From positions 151,782-215,781 of the forward strand of contig NZ_MIKA01000034.1 in NCBI RefSeq assembly GCF_001730295.1: 64,000 nt of DNA, read 5' to 3'. A program made the translations under genes and the position numbers. Source of the stretch: Enterococcus plantarum (lineage in GTDB: Bacteria; Bacillota; Bacilli; Lactobacillales; Enterococcaceae). Shown here one piece after another: positions 53,653-63,728 of the stretch. Numbering within the stretch: the first letter of the stretch is position 1; each line of letters starts with the position of its first letter. The notes under the pieces are model-generated. The model was given only the letters and a program-made list of their open reading frames with translations. It ran no database searches and was not told the DNA's origin.

Positions 53653-55716
53653 ATGGAGTTTGTTTATTTAATTATTGTATTTGCTTTTGCGATAACATTT
53701 TCAAATGTATTCAATCGAATCGTACCAATTATTCCATTACCGATTGTGCAAATAATTGTAGGGGTTTTAATTGGATTGACGGATGTCGGTCGTGAAATAG
53801 TATTTGAACCAGAGATATTTTTAGTAATGATTATTGCACCGTTGTTGTTCCGAGAAGGAGAACGAAATGATATTTCTGCAACGATGAAAAACTTTAGTGT
53901 AATATTATTTTTAGCATTTATTGGTGTTTTGATCACACTAGTCAGTGTAGGATGGGCGTTACACATGGTTATTCCTGCTTTGCCGATTGCAGCTTGTTTT
54001 GCTTTAGGCGCAGCACTTGGACCTACAGATGCAGTAGCTGTAGGTTCTTTATCTGGGAAAATTCAAATTCCGCCTAAAGCGATGCATATTTTAGAAGGTG
54101 AAGGTCTAATCAACGATGCGTCCGGTGTTACGGCGTTTCAATTTGCACTGGCTGCATTATTGACAGGCAGTTTTTCAGCGATGGATGCGGGGATTACATT
54201 GGTTTTTTCTAGTATCGGAGGCGCTATCGTAGGGGCTGTTTTAGTGATGATCAAACGTCAGATCGTTATGGTTTTAGAAAAAGCATCTGCAAGAGATGTT
54301 ACGGGTTATCTATTGTTAGAATTACTGTTGCCTTTTTTAGCGTATATGGTTGCTGAATTATTTCATGTTTCCGGAATTATTGCTGCTGTTGTAGCAGGAG
54401 TTATGCAAGCGGCTAGTTTTAAAAAAGTGTCATTGTTTGAAGCAGAACTTTCAAGTGTTTCAGAAAGTACATGGGGAACGATCACGTTTATGTTGAACGC
54501 TCTAGTATTCCTTTTCTTGGGAATTGAGTTATCACAGGTATTCTCACCAATCTGGAATAGTGAAACCTATTCTAACAGTTTTCTGATGATTGTTGTATTT
54601 ATTTTAAGTGTTACATTATTTGTTGCGCGCTTTTTCTCTATTGTATTGATATATAGTGTAAAAAACGGGTTAAAAAATATTTGGCAGTCGATGAATGAAA
54701 TGTTGATTTTGACTTTTGGTGGAGTAAAAGGGACCGTAAGTTTAGCAACTATTTTTATTTTACCGTTAACTCTAAATGGTCAAGATTTTCCTGAACGTTC
54801 GTTGCTCTTGTTTATTACGGCTTGTGTAATTTTGGTTACTTTGGTCGGTGGTATTGTCCTTTTACCGTTCTTAACAGAATCTGACGAGGTAGAGAGCAAC
54901 AATTTACAAGGTATCACCTTGCTGCAGGAAGTTATTGAACGTCTTAAAAAAATAAATCATAATAATCCTCATGTTGAAATGAATGTTGTAATCGAAAATT
55001 ATCAAGATCGTGTTAAGGAACTGTACACAGAACAATTGCCGTCAGATCAACGGCAAGAGGTACAAGAGTTAAGAGCATTGATTGTTTCTATCGAGCGCGA
55101 TGGTCTAGAAGAAAGCTTTCGCCAAAAAGAAATTGGTATTGAAGGGTATCGACTTTATGAACGCTTGATTTCTAGAATGGAACGATCGATTGCTAGACAA
55201 CTATTATCGATCATTGGTTTTTGGTTGCTTTTTGCGCGCCAAATCATTGCATTCTTCGTCCATCCTAAACACTTATTTGCAAAAAAAGAAGATGAGAATC
55301 GAAGAGAATTTCAAAAAGAAGAACTAGAAAATGTTCGACAAGTCTTTTTACAAAATACGGAAGTTGTTTTGAAGAGTTTAGATAATCTAAAAGGGGTTTA
55401 TGATGACGAAATCATTCAATTTTTCATAGAAGGACGACTACAATTTGCTCATAGATTAGAAGATGGTACCTTTATTGACTCATTTATTGTTCGTTCTCAA
55501 TCGAATTACGTTAAAGAGCTTCTGATTGGTTACCAAGAGGAACGCAGAGTCATCGATGAATATGAATTATCTGAAATAATTTCTTCTTATGAGGCTAATG
55601 AGTATCGGAAAAATGTGAATCTATTAGAATCTTATTCAATTAATGACATTTCAGGAGCTGTTCCGTTTAGAAAGTTAACAAGAGAATTAAAAAAAGAAGC
55701 AGACGAAGAAAACTAG
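53653..55716 (+). CDS. CPA1-family Na+/H+ antiporter
   Basis: A 687-residue membrane transporter. About twelve membrane segments occupy residues 1-410, with the ion-site motifs LGPTDAVAVGSLSG and GEGLINDASGVTAFQFALA. A long cytoplasmic C-terminus (about 420-687) is charged and helical. It would exchange sodium or potassium for protons to regulate internal pH and salt. GGGGGA precedes the ATG. The terminator stem lies in the last codons. Confidence 0.9.
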   Translation: MEFVYLIIVFAFAITFSNVFNRIVPIIPLPIVQIIVGVLIGLTDVGREIVFEPEIFLVMIIAPLLFREGERNDISATMKNFSVILFLAFIGVLITLVSVGWALHMVIPALPIAACFALGAALGPTDAVAVGSLSGKIQIPPKAMHILEGEGLINDASGVTAFQFALAALLTGSFSAMDAGITLVFSSIGGAIVGAVLVMIKRQIVMVLEKASARDVTGYLLLELLLPFLAYMVAELFHVSGIIAAVVAGVMQAASFKKVSLFEAELSSVSESTWGTITFMLNALVFLFLGIELSQVFSPIWNSETYSNSFLMIVVFILSVTLFVARFFSIVLIYSVKNGLKNIWQSMNEMLILTFGGVKGTVSLATIFILPLTLNGQDFPERSLLLFITACVILVTLVGGIVLLPFLTESDEVESNNLQGITLLQEVIERLKKINHNNPHVEMNVVIENYQDRVKELYTEQLPSDQRQEVQELRALIVSIERDGLEESFRQKEIGIEGYRLYERLISRMERSIARQLLSIIGFWLLFARQIIAFFVHPKHLFAKKEDENRREFQKEELENVRQVFLQNTEVVLKSLDNLKGVYDDEIIQFFIEGRLQFAHRLEDGTFIDSFIVRSQSNYVKELLIGYQEERRVIDEYELSEIISSYEANEYRKNVNLLESYSINDISGAVPFRKLTRELKKEADEEN

Positions 55717-55728
55717 CTTCTTTTTTTT
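55691..55728 (+). terminator. Terminator of the antiporter gene, overlapping its stop codon
   Basis: AAAAAGAAGC pairs with GCTTCTTTTT, with the antiporter stop codon in the loop, followed by TTTT. The hairpin uses the last coding bases. Confidence 0.75.
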
Positions 55729-55772
55729 GCTTTTTTTTGTTACAATAAGCAGGATGAAAAGGGCGTGAGCAT

Positions 55773-57659
55773 ATGAATGAATTAAAAGTAAATGAATTGA
55801 CGAAAACATATGGAGAGAAGACATTATTTGATCACATTTCTTTCCATATTCACGATAAAGATCGAATTGGATTGATTGGTACAAATGGAACTGGTAAGAC
55901 TAGTTTATTAAATATCCTTGCTGGTAAAGACAGCGGAGATGGAGATATCGGAGCAATCCAACAAGCCAACGATTACCAAATAGGCTATCTGTCACAAGAC
56001 CAGGAATTCGATCCGGAACTAACTGTTGTAGAAGCCGTTTTTCAGGGAGACACTCCGATTATTCAAGCGGTCAAAAATTATGAATTAGCGTTGCTTGCAT
56101 TAGCAGATGACGGACTTAGTGAAGCAGCTCAAAAGCAATATACCCAAGCGGAAGAACGAATGAATAAAGAAGATGCTTGGACAGCGGATACGGATGCCAA
56201 AATCATTTTACAAAAATTAGGTATTGAAACGTTGCATAAAAGGATCGGTGAACTATCAGGGGGGCAAAAGAAACGCGTTAGCTTAGCCCAAGTATTGATC
56301 GAATCACCAGATTTATTGCTATTAGATGAACCTACCAATCATCTAGACTATGAAGCAATCAGTTGGCTGGAAAGCTTTTTGAATGGATATCGCGGTGCTA
56401 TTTTAATGGTGACGCATGATCGTTATTTTCTAGACCGAGTAACAAACCGAATTTTTGAGCTATCTTTTGGGAAGTTATATGAATATAAAGGAAATTATGA
56501 AGCGTACATTATTGCGAAAGCTGAGCGTGAACGCGTCGGTGTCGAACAAGAAGAAAAAAGAAAGCAGCTTTATAATCAAGAATTAGAATGGATGCGTGCT
56601 GGTGTGAAAGCACGAGGAACCAAACAGCAAGCGCGACAAGATCGCTTCCATGATCTGAAAGAAAATCTTCATCAAGTCAACCAAAAAGGTCAATTGGAAA
56701 TCGATGTTGCAACGCAACGATTAGGAAAGAAAGTTTTAGAAATCAAAGATGGTTACTATCAAATTGAACATAAGACGATTTTAAAAGATTTTGATATACT
56801 TATTCAAGCAAAAGATCGTATTGGAATTACTGGGAAAAATGGTGCAGGAAAATCAACATTATTGAATATTCTTGCTGGTCGCTTAGAATTAGAGAGTGGT
56901 ATGTACTCAATCGGTGAAACAGTCTACTTGGCTTACTATACCCAACAAAATGAAGCAATGGATCCAAACCAACGGATGATTTCTTATTTACAAGAAGCGG
57001 CAGAACAAGTGAAGCGGACAGATGGAACAACTATTGGCGTTGCTGAATTATTGGAACGATTTCTATTTCCCCGCTTTATGCATGGAACTGTGATTGGTAA
57101 GCTTTCTGGTGGTGAAAAACGTCGTTTGTATTTATTAAAACTCTTGATTGGCCAGCCAAATGTGTTATTATTGGACGAACCAACAAATGATCTGGATATT
57201 GATACATTAACGATTTTGGAAGATTATATCCAAACATTCAAGGGTGCAGTTATCGCAGTTTCACATGATCGCTATTTTCTTGATAAAACGATGGAAAAAC
57301 TACTTGTTTTTCAAGGTGAAGGTCAAATTACAACGTACTTCGGTTCGATGAGTGAGTACTTGATGACGAATAAAGAACAATCGAAAAAGACAATCAAGAC
57401 TGAAATAAAACCAATGAAAGAAATTGAGAAAAAAGAAAAAACAAAATTGACTTACATGGAACAAAAAGAATGGGAAACAATCGAAAGTGATATAGCACAA
57501 CTTGAAGATCGTACAGCACGTCTGACTGAAGAGATGAATCATCAAGGGGATGATTTTACAAAACTGCAACAACTTCAAACAGAGTTGTCGAACGCAGAAG
57601 AAGAACTTGAATCAAAAATGGAACGCTGGGAATATTTAAGTGAATTTGCAGAAAATTAG
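55773..57659 (+). CDS. ABC-F family ATPase (Uup/YfmR-like)
   Basis: A 628-residue protein with two ABC domains and no membrane segment. First: Walker A IGTNGTGKTSLL, signature LSGGQKKRV, Walker B LLLLDEPTNHLD. Second: ITGKNGAGKSTLL, LSGGEKRRLYLLKLL, LLLDEPTNDLD. The linker and a C-terminal coiled coil (about 560-628) match the Uup/YfmR group, which acts on stalled ribosomes. It is not an exporter. ATG 55773 has an AAGGGCG site. Confidence 0.92.
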   Translation: MNELKVNELTKTYGEKTLFDHISFHIHDKDRIGLIGTNGTGKTSLLNILAGKDSGDGDIGAIQQANDYQIGYLSQDQEFDPELTVVEAVFQGDTPIIQAVKNYELALLALADDGLSEAAQKQYTQAEERMNKEDAWTADTDAKIILQKLGIETLHKRIGELSGGQKKRVSLAQVLIESPDLLLLDEPTNHLDYEAISWLESFLNGYRGAILMVTHDRYFLDRVTNRIFELSFGKLYEYKGNYEAYIIAKAERERVGVEQEEKRKQLYNQELEWMRAGVKARGTKQQARQDRFHDLKENLHQVNQKGQLEIDVATQRLGKKVLEIKDGYYQIEHKTILKDFDILIQAKDRIGITGKNGAGKSTLLNILAGRLELESGMYSIGETVYLAYYTQQNEAMDPNQRMISYLQEAAEQVKRTDGTTIGVAELLERFLFPRFMHGTVIGKLSGGEKRRLYLLKLLIGQPNVLLLDEPTNDLDIDTLTILEDYIQTFKGAVIAVSHDRYFLDKTMEKLLVFQGEGQITTYFGSMSEYLMTNKEQSKKTIKTEIKPMKEIEKKEKTKLTYMEQKEWETIESDIAQLEDRTARLTEEMNHQGDDFTKLQQLQTELSNAEEELESKMERWEYLSEFAEN

Positions 57660-57671
57660 GGGGCAGAAACT

Positions 57672-58619
57672 ATGGAAGAAGCATATTTATCGTTAGGCCG
57701 TAAAATTTTGAAGGAGGGTCACTTTAAAGAAGATCGTACAGGTACAGGTACAAAAAGTATTTTTGGTCATCAAATGCGTTTCGATTTGTCAAAAGGTTTT
57801 CCTCTTTTAACAACAAAACGGGTACCATTCGGCTTAATTAAAAGCGAACTTTTATGGTTTTTAAATGGGGATACGAACATCCGTTTCCTCTTGCAACACA
57901 ACAATCATATCTGGGATGAATGGGCTTTTGAACGTTACATCAAAAGTGAAGATTACACAGGTCCGGATATGACTGACTTTGGTCGTCGAGTACTGACGGA
58001 TGAAGCTTTCAAAGAAACTTATGAAAAAGAACACACAAAATTCTGTGATGCTATTTTATTAGATGATAATTTTGCGTCTAAGTATGGTGAATTAGGGAAT
58101 ATTTATGGTGCTCAATGGCGTCATTGGGAAACAAAAGATGGTGGATTCATCGATCAATTAAAAAATGTTATTGAAATGATCAAAAAAACACCAGACTCCA
58201 GACGCTTGATTGTATCAGCTTGGAATCCTGAGGATGTCCCATCGATGGCCTTACCACCTTGTCATACGATGTTTCAATTCTATGTCAACGATGGAAAATT
58301 AAGTTGTCAATTGTATCAGCGCAGTGGAGATGTTTTTCTTGGTGTCCCATTTAATATTGCTAGTTACGCATTGTTGACGCATTTGATTGCTCATGAAACT
58401 GGTTTAGAAGTGGGTGATTTTGTTCATACTTTAGGAGATGCTCATTTGTATACGAATCACATCGATCAAATGAATAAGCAACTTGCTAGAGAAATTCGTT
58501 CTTTCCCAACTTTAAAATTGAATCAAGATAAGAAATCAGTATTTGATTTTGAGATGGAGGATATTGTAATCGAAGGATATGATCCTCACCCTACAATCAA
58601 GGCACCAATTGCCGTTTAA
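57672..58619 (+). CDS. thyA: Thymidylate synthase
   Basis: A 315-residue Thy[79 protein letters not shown] (with the catalytic Cys in PPCHT) and [11 protein letters not shown] are typical. It methylates dUMP with methylene-tetrahydrofolate. GGGGGC precedes the ATG. folA follows 18 bases later to recycle the dihydrofolate. Confidence 0.97.
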   Translation: MEEAYLSLGRKILKEGHFKEDRTGTGTKSIFGHQMRFDLSKGFPLLTTKRVPFGLIKSELLWFLNGDTNIRFLLQHNNHIWDEWAFERYIKSEDYTGPDMTDFGRRVLTDEAFKETYEKEHTKFCDAILLDDNFASKYGELGNIYGAQWRHWETKDGGFIDQLKNVIEMIKKTPDSRRLIVSAWNPEDVPSMALPPCHTMFQFYVNDGKLSCQLYQRSGDVFLGVPFNIASYALLTHLIAHETGLEVGDFVHTLGDAHLYTNHIDQMNKQLAREIRSFPTLKLNQDKKSVFDFEMEDIVIEGYDPHPTIKAPIAV

Positions 58620-58637
58620 TTCGAAAGGAGTTCTCCA

Positions 58638-59138
58638 ATGTTAGCAGCCATATGGGCACAAGATGAGCAAGGGACAATCGGTAAAGAGAATCGATTACCT
58701 TGGCATTTGCCAAATGATTTAAAATTTTTTAAACAAATGACTGAAGACAACACCATTGTTATGGGAAGAAAAACTTTTGAGGGGATGGGCGCTCGGCCGT
58801 TACCAAATCGTCAAACGATTGTTCTAACTAGAGACAAAAGCTATCAAGCAAAAGGAGTCATTGTATTTCATACTGTGGATGAAGTTCTTGATTATGCTAA
58901 AACTTTTTCAGGAATTACATTCATTGCGGGAGGATCAGCAGTGTATGAAGATTTTTTACCGTATTGTGATGTATTATACCGTACAGTTATTCATCATTCA
59001 TTTGATGGCGATACACTATTCCCTTCGGTTAATTGGGATGACTGGACCTTGATCAATTTGAGTGCAGGCGAACAAGACGAAGCAAATAGTTACGGCTATC
59101 AATTTGAAACATATCAGCGCAAAGTCATGGTAGGTTAA
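58638..59138 (+). CDS. folA: Dihydrofolate reductase
   Basis: A 166-residue DHFR. MLAAIWAQDEQGTIGKENRLPWHLPNDLKFFKQMT contains the active-site WHLPNDL with the catalytic Asp; then IVMGRKTFEGMGARPLPNRQTIVLTRDKSY and FIAGGSAVYEDFLPYCD. It regenerates tetrahydrofolate after ThyA. AAAGGAG lies nine bases before the ATG. Operon thyA-folA. Confidence 0.96.
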   Translation: MLAAIWAQDEQGTIGKENRLPWHLPNDLKFFKQMTEDNTIVMGRKTFEGMGARPLPNRQTIVLTRDKSYQAKGVIVFHTVDEVLDYAKTFSGITFIAGGSAVYEDFLPYCDVLYRTVIHHSFDGDTLFPSVNWDDWTLINLSAGEQDEANSYGYQFETYQRKVMVG

Positions 59139-59161
59139 AACGTTTTTTGATTTAAAGAAAT

Positions 59162-59208
59162 AAATAGTAAAAAAACATACTAAGAGTTAGTATGTTTTTT
59201 TACTATTT
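59162..59208. terminator. Bidirectional terminator of folA and lexA
   Basis: AAATAGTAAAAAAACATACTAA pairs with its complement through a GAG loop. It is one of the most symmetrical hairpins in the window, and its right edge includes the first bases of the lexA stop codon. Confidence 0.88.
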
Positions 59209-59824
59209 AAATATGATTGCGATACAAACCAACAACTTTTCCTAGAATGCTTACATTATTCAAAATAATTGGTTCCAATGCATCATTTTCTGGTTGTAAG
59301 CGAACATGATCTGTCTCTTTGAAGAATCGTTTACAAGTTGCTTCATCTTCATCTGTCATCGCAATAACGATATCACCATTTGAAGCAGCAGTTTGTTTGC
59401 GAACAATAACTTGGTCGCCATCTAAAATACCAGCATTGATCATACTTTCACCTCTGATAGTCAGCATGAACAAAGCATTTTCTTCTGCCATTAAATCAGG
59501 TGGAAGAGGAAAAAAGTCAGAAGCTTCTTCGACAGCTAAGATCGGCTCACCAGCTGTAACAACACCCAGCATTGGAATCACTGTCGGTCTCACACCGATT
59601 CTTTCAAGTCCGTCTGCAGTCAATTCAATTGCTCTTGGTTTTGTAGGATCACGTAAAATGAGTCCTTTTTTTTCTAAACGTGCTAAATGTCCATGAACAG
59701 TCGAGGTTGAGGAAAGATCAACTGCTTTTCCGATTTCTCTTACAGTCGGCGGATAGCCTTTTAGTTCAACTTGTTCATATATATATTTTAATACTTCGAT
59801 TTGTCTTGTGTCTGTACGTTTCAC
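59207..59824 (-). CDS. lexA: LexA repressor
   Basis: A 205-residue LexA. N-terminal winged helix ([31 protein letters not shown]). The cleavage site is in GVVTAGEP (Ala-Gly). The peptidase dyad is Ser in [13 protein letters not shown] and Lys in IVRKQT. It represses SOS genes until RecA filaments trigger self-cleavage. Starts with GTG; an adjacent GTG at 59827 is also possible. A LexA-type box lies about 70 bases upstream, so autoregulation is likely. Confidence 0.94.
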   Translation of the reverse strand: MKRTDTRQIEVLKYIYEQVELKGYPPTVREIGKAVDLSSTSTVHGHLARLEKKGLILRDPTKPRAIELTADGLERIGVRPTVIPMLGVVTAGEPILAVEEASDFFPLPPDLMAEENALFMLTIRGESMINAGILDGDQVIVRKQTAASNGDIVIAMTDEDEATCKRFFKETDHVRLQPENDALEPIILNNVSILGKVVGLYRNHI

Positions 59825-59883
59825 CACAACCCGCACCTTCTTTCGATTTATATTTTTAGTGTACCATAGTTTTATATAGGAAT

Positions 59884-59897
59884 CAAACAAGCGTTCG
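59884..59897 (-). promoter_or_regulatory. LexA box of lexA
   Basis: On the minus strand the site reads CGAACGCTTGTTTG, matching the Gram-positive consensus CGAAC-N4-GTTYG. It lies in the divergent region between lexA and the YnzC-like gene. Confidence 0.8.
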
Positions 59898-60132
59898 TGT
59901 ATTTTTGAAAAAGTATAATTGTAGGAAGGATACTCCAAAAGTGATAAGGCAGTAAATGAAAATTTCAGTAAATAAACGGAATCGTTTCTAATTTTAATAA
60001 GAATATAGTTGTATTTTTTGTGCCCATCTTATAAGATAGACTTGGAAAGTAAACTTGTCTAACTTCAAAACTAGCCTTTCAAAAAAAGATTGAATACGCC
60101 TATTAAATGTTAAAAACGAGGAGGCAAAATAG

Positions 60133-60375
60133 ATGTTATCGTCAGAAAAAATGAACCGTATTAATGAACTAGCAAAAAAAGCGAAAGAAAATGAATTGAC
60201 TGAGAAAGAAAAAGAAGAGCAAAAAGTACTTCGTCAAGAATATTTGGCAGCTTTTCGAGGTGGGATGCGGCATCATATTGAAGGTATGAAAGTCGTTGAT
60301 CCTAAAGGAAATGATGTAACACCAGAGAAATTGAAAGAGATTCAAAAAGCAAAAGGATTGCACAATAGAAAGTAA
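60133..60375 (+). CDS. DUF896 family protein (YnzC-like)
   Basis: An 80-residue protein of the DUF896/YnzC family: INELAKKAKENELTEKEKEEQKVLRQEYLAAFRGGMRHHIEGMKVVDPKGNDVTPEKLKE. In Bacillus ynzC is SOS-induced with yneA and yneB, and here lexA is divergent from it. Function unknown. GGAGG precedes the ATG. Confidence 0.88.
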   Translation: MLSSEKMNRINELAKKAKENELTEKEKEEQKVLRQEYLAAFRGGMRHHIEGMKVVDPKGNDVTPEKLKEIQKAKGLHNRK

Positions 60376-60400
60376 TTTTAGTTTTTTTTACTAAAAGTAA

Positions 60401-60429
60401 TTGCTTTCATAAACGAAATGCGATAAAAT
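60401..60429 (+). promoter_or_regulatory. Promoter of tkt
   Basis: TTGCTT (60401-60406) and TAAAAT (60424-60429) with a 17-base spacer lie 44 bases before the tkt start. Confidence 0.62.
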
Positions 60430-60473
60430 GTAGTTAATAAAGGTAAAAAAAACCTAAATAGGAGATGATTTTT

Positions 60474-62468
60474 TTGTTCGACAACACTGATCAGTTAGGC
60501 GTTAACACGATTCGTACATTAAGCATTGAAGCAGTACAAAAAGCTAATTCGGGACATCCAGGATTACCAATGGGTGCAGCACCTATGGCCTATGCACTTT
60601 GGACAAAACACTTAAAAGTAAACCCAAAAACTTCAAGAAATTGGGTAGATAGAGACCGTTTTATCCTTTCTGCCGGTCACGGATCTGCAATGCTTTATAG
60701 CTTACTTCACTTAGCGGGCTATGGTGTTACAATTGATGATCTGAAAAGTTTCCGTCAATGGGGTAGTAAGACACCTGGACATCCAGAAGTTCATCACACA
60801 GATGGTGTTGAAGCAACAACGGGTCCTTTAGGTCAAGGAATAGCGATGGCTGTTGGGATGGCGATGGCTGAGGCACATACTGCTGCAACATATAATCGTG
60901 ATAGTTTTCCTGTAATCGATCATTATACGTATGCCTTATGCGGAGATGGTGATTTGATGGAAGGTGTTTCTCAAGAAGCAAGTTCTATGGCCGGACACAT
61001 GAAATTAGGTAAACTGATCGTGTTATACGATTCAAATGATATCTCTTTAGATGGTCCAACGTCAAAAGCGTTCACGGAAAATGTTGGTGCTCGTTATGAA
61101 GCATACGGTTGGCAACATATTTTAGTCAAAGACGGCAATGATCTAGAAGAAATTTCTAAAGCAATAGAAGCTGCAAAAGCTGAATCAGATAAGCCAACAT
61201 TGATTGAAGTAAAAACAGTTATTGGCTACGGTGCTCCAAAAGAAGGTACATCATCTGTACATGGAGCGCCAATCGGGGCAGATGGTATTACTGCAGCTAA
61301 AGCTGTTTATGGTTGGGAATACCCAGACTTTACTGTTCCAGAAGAAGTTGCTGCCCGCTTTAAAGAAACGATGATAGAAGAAGGCGAGAAAGCAGAAAAT
61401 CAATGGAATAAGATGTTTGCAAATTATTCAAAAGATCATCCTGAGTTAGCGAAACAATTTAAACAGGCTTTTGCCGATGAACTTCCTGAAAATTGGGATA
61501 GTGAATTACCAACCTATGAAATAGGTTCAAGTGCAGCTAGTCGTGTTACAAGTAAAGAAACGATTCAAGCAATCTCTAAAACTGTACCAGGTTTCTGGGG
61601 CGGATCAGCTGATTTGTCTGCGTCGAACAATACGATGGTTACAGCAGAAAAAGATTTTGAGCCTGGTCAATACGAAGGCCGCAATATTTGGTTTGGCGTT
61701 CGTGAGTTTGCTATGGCAGCAGCAATGAACGGAATCCAATTACATGGTGGAAGTCGCGTTTACGGTGGAACATTCTTTGTATTTACAGATTATCTACGTC
61801 CAGCAGTACGTTTAGCTGCAATCCAAAACACTCCTGTGACATATGTATTAACACATGATTCTGTGGCGGTGGGCGAAGATGGACCAACACATGAACCCGT
61901 TGAACAATTGGCAAGTATTCGTTGCATGCCTGGTGTACAAGTAATTCGTCCAGCAGATGGTAATGAAACTGTTGCAGCATGGAAAATTGCGATGACAACA
62001 AAAGATGCACCGACTGTCTTAGTTCTAAGTCGCCAAAACTTACCGGTTATTGAAGGGACAAAAGAACATGCAGGAGAATTTGTTCAAAAAGGTGCTTATG
62101 TTATTTCTAAACAAAATGGTGAGAAACCTGAAGGGATTTTAATTGCAACTGGTTCAGAAGTGAATTTAGCAATTGAAGCCCAAAAGGCATTAGCTGAACA
62201 ACGGAAAGATGTCTCGGTTGTTTCAATGCCAAGTTTTGATTTGTTTGAAAAACAAACAGCGGAATATAAAGAAGCTGTATTACCTAAAGATATAACTAAA
62301 CGAGTTGCAATCGAAGCTGCATCACCTTTTGGGTGGGAGCGTTATGTTGGGACAACTGGTACGACTGTAACGATTGATCACTTTGGGGCTTCTGCTCCTG
62401 GAGATTTGGTCTTGAAAGAATTTGGCTTTACAGTCGATAATGTAGTATCAAAATACAATAATCTATAA
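60474..62468 (+). CDS. tkt: Transketolase
   Basis: A 664-residue thiamine-pyrophosphate enzyme. [45 protein letters not shown] (TPP motif GDG...N), [22 protein letters not shown] and [16 protein letters not shown] cover the full length. It exchanges two-carbon units in the pentose phosphate pathway and supplies erythrose-4-phosphate, the DAHP synthase substrate of the aro operon. I chose TTG 60474, nine bases from AGGAG; the ATG at 60465 overlaps that site. Confidence 0.96.
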   Translation: MFDNTDQLGVNTIRTLSIEAVQKANSGHPGLPMGAAPMAYALWTKHLKVNPKTSRNWVDRDRFILSAGHGSAMLYSLLHLAGYGVTIDDLKSFRQWGSKTPGHPEVHHTDGVEATTGPLGQGIAMAVGMAMAEAHTAATYNRDSFPVIDHYTYALCGDGDLMEGVSQEASSMAGHMKLGKLIVLYDSNDISLDGPTSKAFTENVGARYEAYGWQHILVKDGNDLEEISKAIEAAKAESDKPTLIEVKTVIGYGAPKEGTSSVHGAPIGADGITAAKAVYGWEYPDFTVPEEVAARFKETMIEEGEKAENQWNKMFANYSKDHPELAKQFKQAFADELPENWDSELPTYEIGSSAASRVTSKETIQAISKTVPGFWGGSADLSASNNTMVTAEKDFEPGQYEGRNIWFGVREFAMAAAMNGIQLHGGSRVYGGTFFVFTDYLRPAVRLAAIQNTPVTYVLTHDSVAVGEDGPTHEPVEQLASIRCMPGVQVIRPADGNETVAAWKIAMTTKDAPTVLVLSRQNLPVIEGTKEHAGEFVQKGAYVISKQNGEKPEGILIATGSEVNLAIEAQKALAEQRKDVSVVSMPSFDLFEKQTAEYKEAVLPKDITKRVAIEAASPFGWERYVGTTGTTVTIDHFGASAPGDLVLKEFGFTVDNVVSKYNNL

Positions 62469-62475
62469 AAAGTAT

Positions 62476-62517
62476 AAAAGGCAGAGGTTCACATTTCGTG
62501 AATTTCTGCCTTTTATA
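62476..62517 (+). terminator. Terminator of tkt
   Basis: AAAAGGCAGA-TTCAC pairs with GTGAA-TCTGCCTTTT, followed by ATAT. Confidence 0.85.
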
Positions 62518-62518
62518 T

Positions 62519-62816
62519 GAATAAATTAGATATTTAAAACGATTTTTATGTAATATTAAAGTAATAAACGTAATATTTTATATTAAAATTAAAAAAGTTA
62601 ATAAACTTAGGATGAAGGCATTTGCGAAAAGAATAATACTGAATAATATACACTATGTAAAACGAATGAAACAAAAATCGCTATAATCAATAAAACAAAG
62701 ATTTCAACTGGATTACACTCACTTTAAAACTTCAAATTTCAGGAACAAATAATTGTGCATAAAAAAGTCCCCTAGTAGAATGATAGTATGATGTTCTATT
62801 GAGGAGGAACAAGTGA
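62519..62816 (+). promoter_or_regulatory. Promoter region of the autolysin gene
   Basis: About 300 AT-rich bases. TTGTGC (62753-62758) and TAGAAT (62776-62781) with a 17-base spacer form the likely promoter, 36 bases before the start codon. I see no other feature in the stretch. Confidence 0.55.
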
Positions 62817-63674
62817 ATGAGCGAGATCGAAACAAGAAGTAGTAGACACCAACAAAAAGAACGTAGAAATAATCGTAAACGGATGGTATCTATAATTGGA
62901 ACTTCATTAGTATTTCTTCCGATTGCTGGGAATATTTTGCCATTAGGTGTTCAAGCAAATGAAGTTGAAGTACAAGGAGACTATTCACAACAAGCATTTA
63001 TTGATTCTATTGGCTATTCAGCGTCGTCTGTAGCTGACGCTAATGATTTATACGCATCTGTTATGATTGCTCAAGCATTATTGGAAAGCAGCTACGGTAC
63101 TTCAGGATTAGCTGCAGCTCCGAATTATAATTTGTTTGGCGTAAAGGGAAGCTACGGTGGACAAACAGTCTATATGCCGACTTCGGAATATTTGAATGGT
63201 CAATGGGTAACGATAACTGAGCCATTTAGAAGTTATCCATCATACACTGAATCATTCCAAGATCATGCCAATGTACTTAAAACGACGTTAGCTTCTAGCG
63301 GAGACTATCATTATTCTGGCGTGTGGAAAAGTAATACAACTAGTTACATGGATGCGACAGCTGCTTTAGCTGGACGCTATGCAACTGATCCAAACTACGC
63401 TGGGAAATTAAATTGGTTGATTGAGGCATATGGTTTGACTGCATATGATAGTGGAAATAGTGCAACAGTTACAACTGTTGCGAGCCCTGTAACGAATCAA
63501 TCTGCTGTTGGACAAAGCAGTGCAACTACCACAGCTCAAACATATACTGTAGCTTCTGGTGATACTCTTTGGGGGATAGCTGAAAAATTTGGTGTTACTG
63601 TCGACCAACTGATGGCTTCCAATGGTATAACGGCTGAGTTGATTACTATAGGACAAGTCTTACAAGTCGCATAA
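62817..63674 (+). CDS. Secreted glucosaminidase with one LysM domain (autolysin)
   Basis: A 285-residue secreted protein. A long basic N-terminus leads into a signal peptide ending about VQANE (residue 48). The GH73-type N-acetylglucosaminidase domain (about 55-200) has AQALLESSYGTSGLA with the catalytic Glu, NLFGVKGSYGG and FRSYPSYTESFQDHANVL. A Ser/Thr/Val linker and a single LysM domain (YTVASGDTLWGIAEKFGVTVDQLMASNG) follow. It would cut wall glycan during division or turnover. It is smaller than the multi-LysM AtlA. AGGAGG lies nine bases before the ATG. Confidence 0.9.
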   Translation: MSEIETRSSRHQQKERRNNRKRMVSIIGTSLVFLPIAGNILPLGVQANEVEVQGDYSQQAFIDSIGYSASSVADANDLYASVMIAQALLESSYGTSGLAAAPNYNLFGVKGSYGGQTVYMPTSEYLNGQWVTITEPFRSYPSYTESFQDHANVLKTTLASSGDYHYSGVWKSNTTSYMDATAALAGRYATDPNYAGKLNWLIEAYGLTAYDSGNSATVTTVASPVTNQSAVGQSSATTTAQTYTVASGDTLWGIAEKFGVTVDQLMASNGITAELITIGQVLQVA

Positions 63675-63727
63675 AAAAATCTTCCAACAATCTGTCGTGA
63701 AAATGACTATTTGTTGGAAGATTTTTT
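63674..63727 (+). terminator. Terminator of the autolysin gene
   Basis: AAAAAAATCTTCCAACAA pairs with TTGTTGGAAGATTTTTT across a loop of about 20 nt. Confidence 0.9.
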
Positions 63728-63728
63728 C

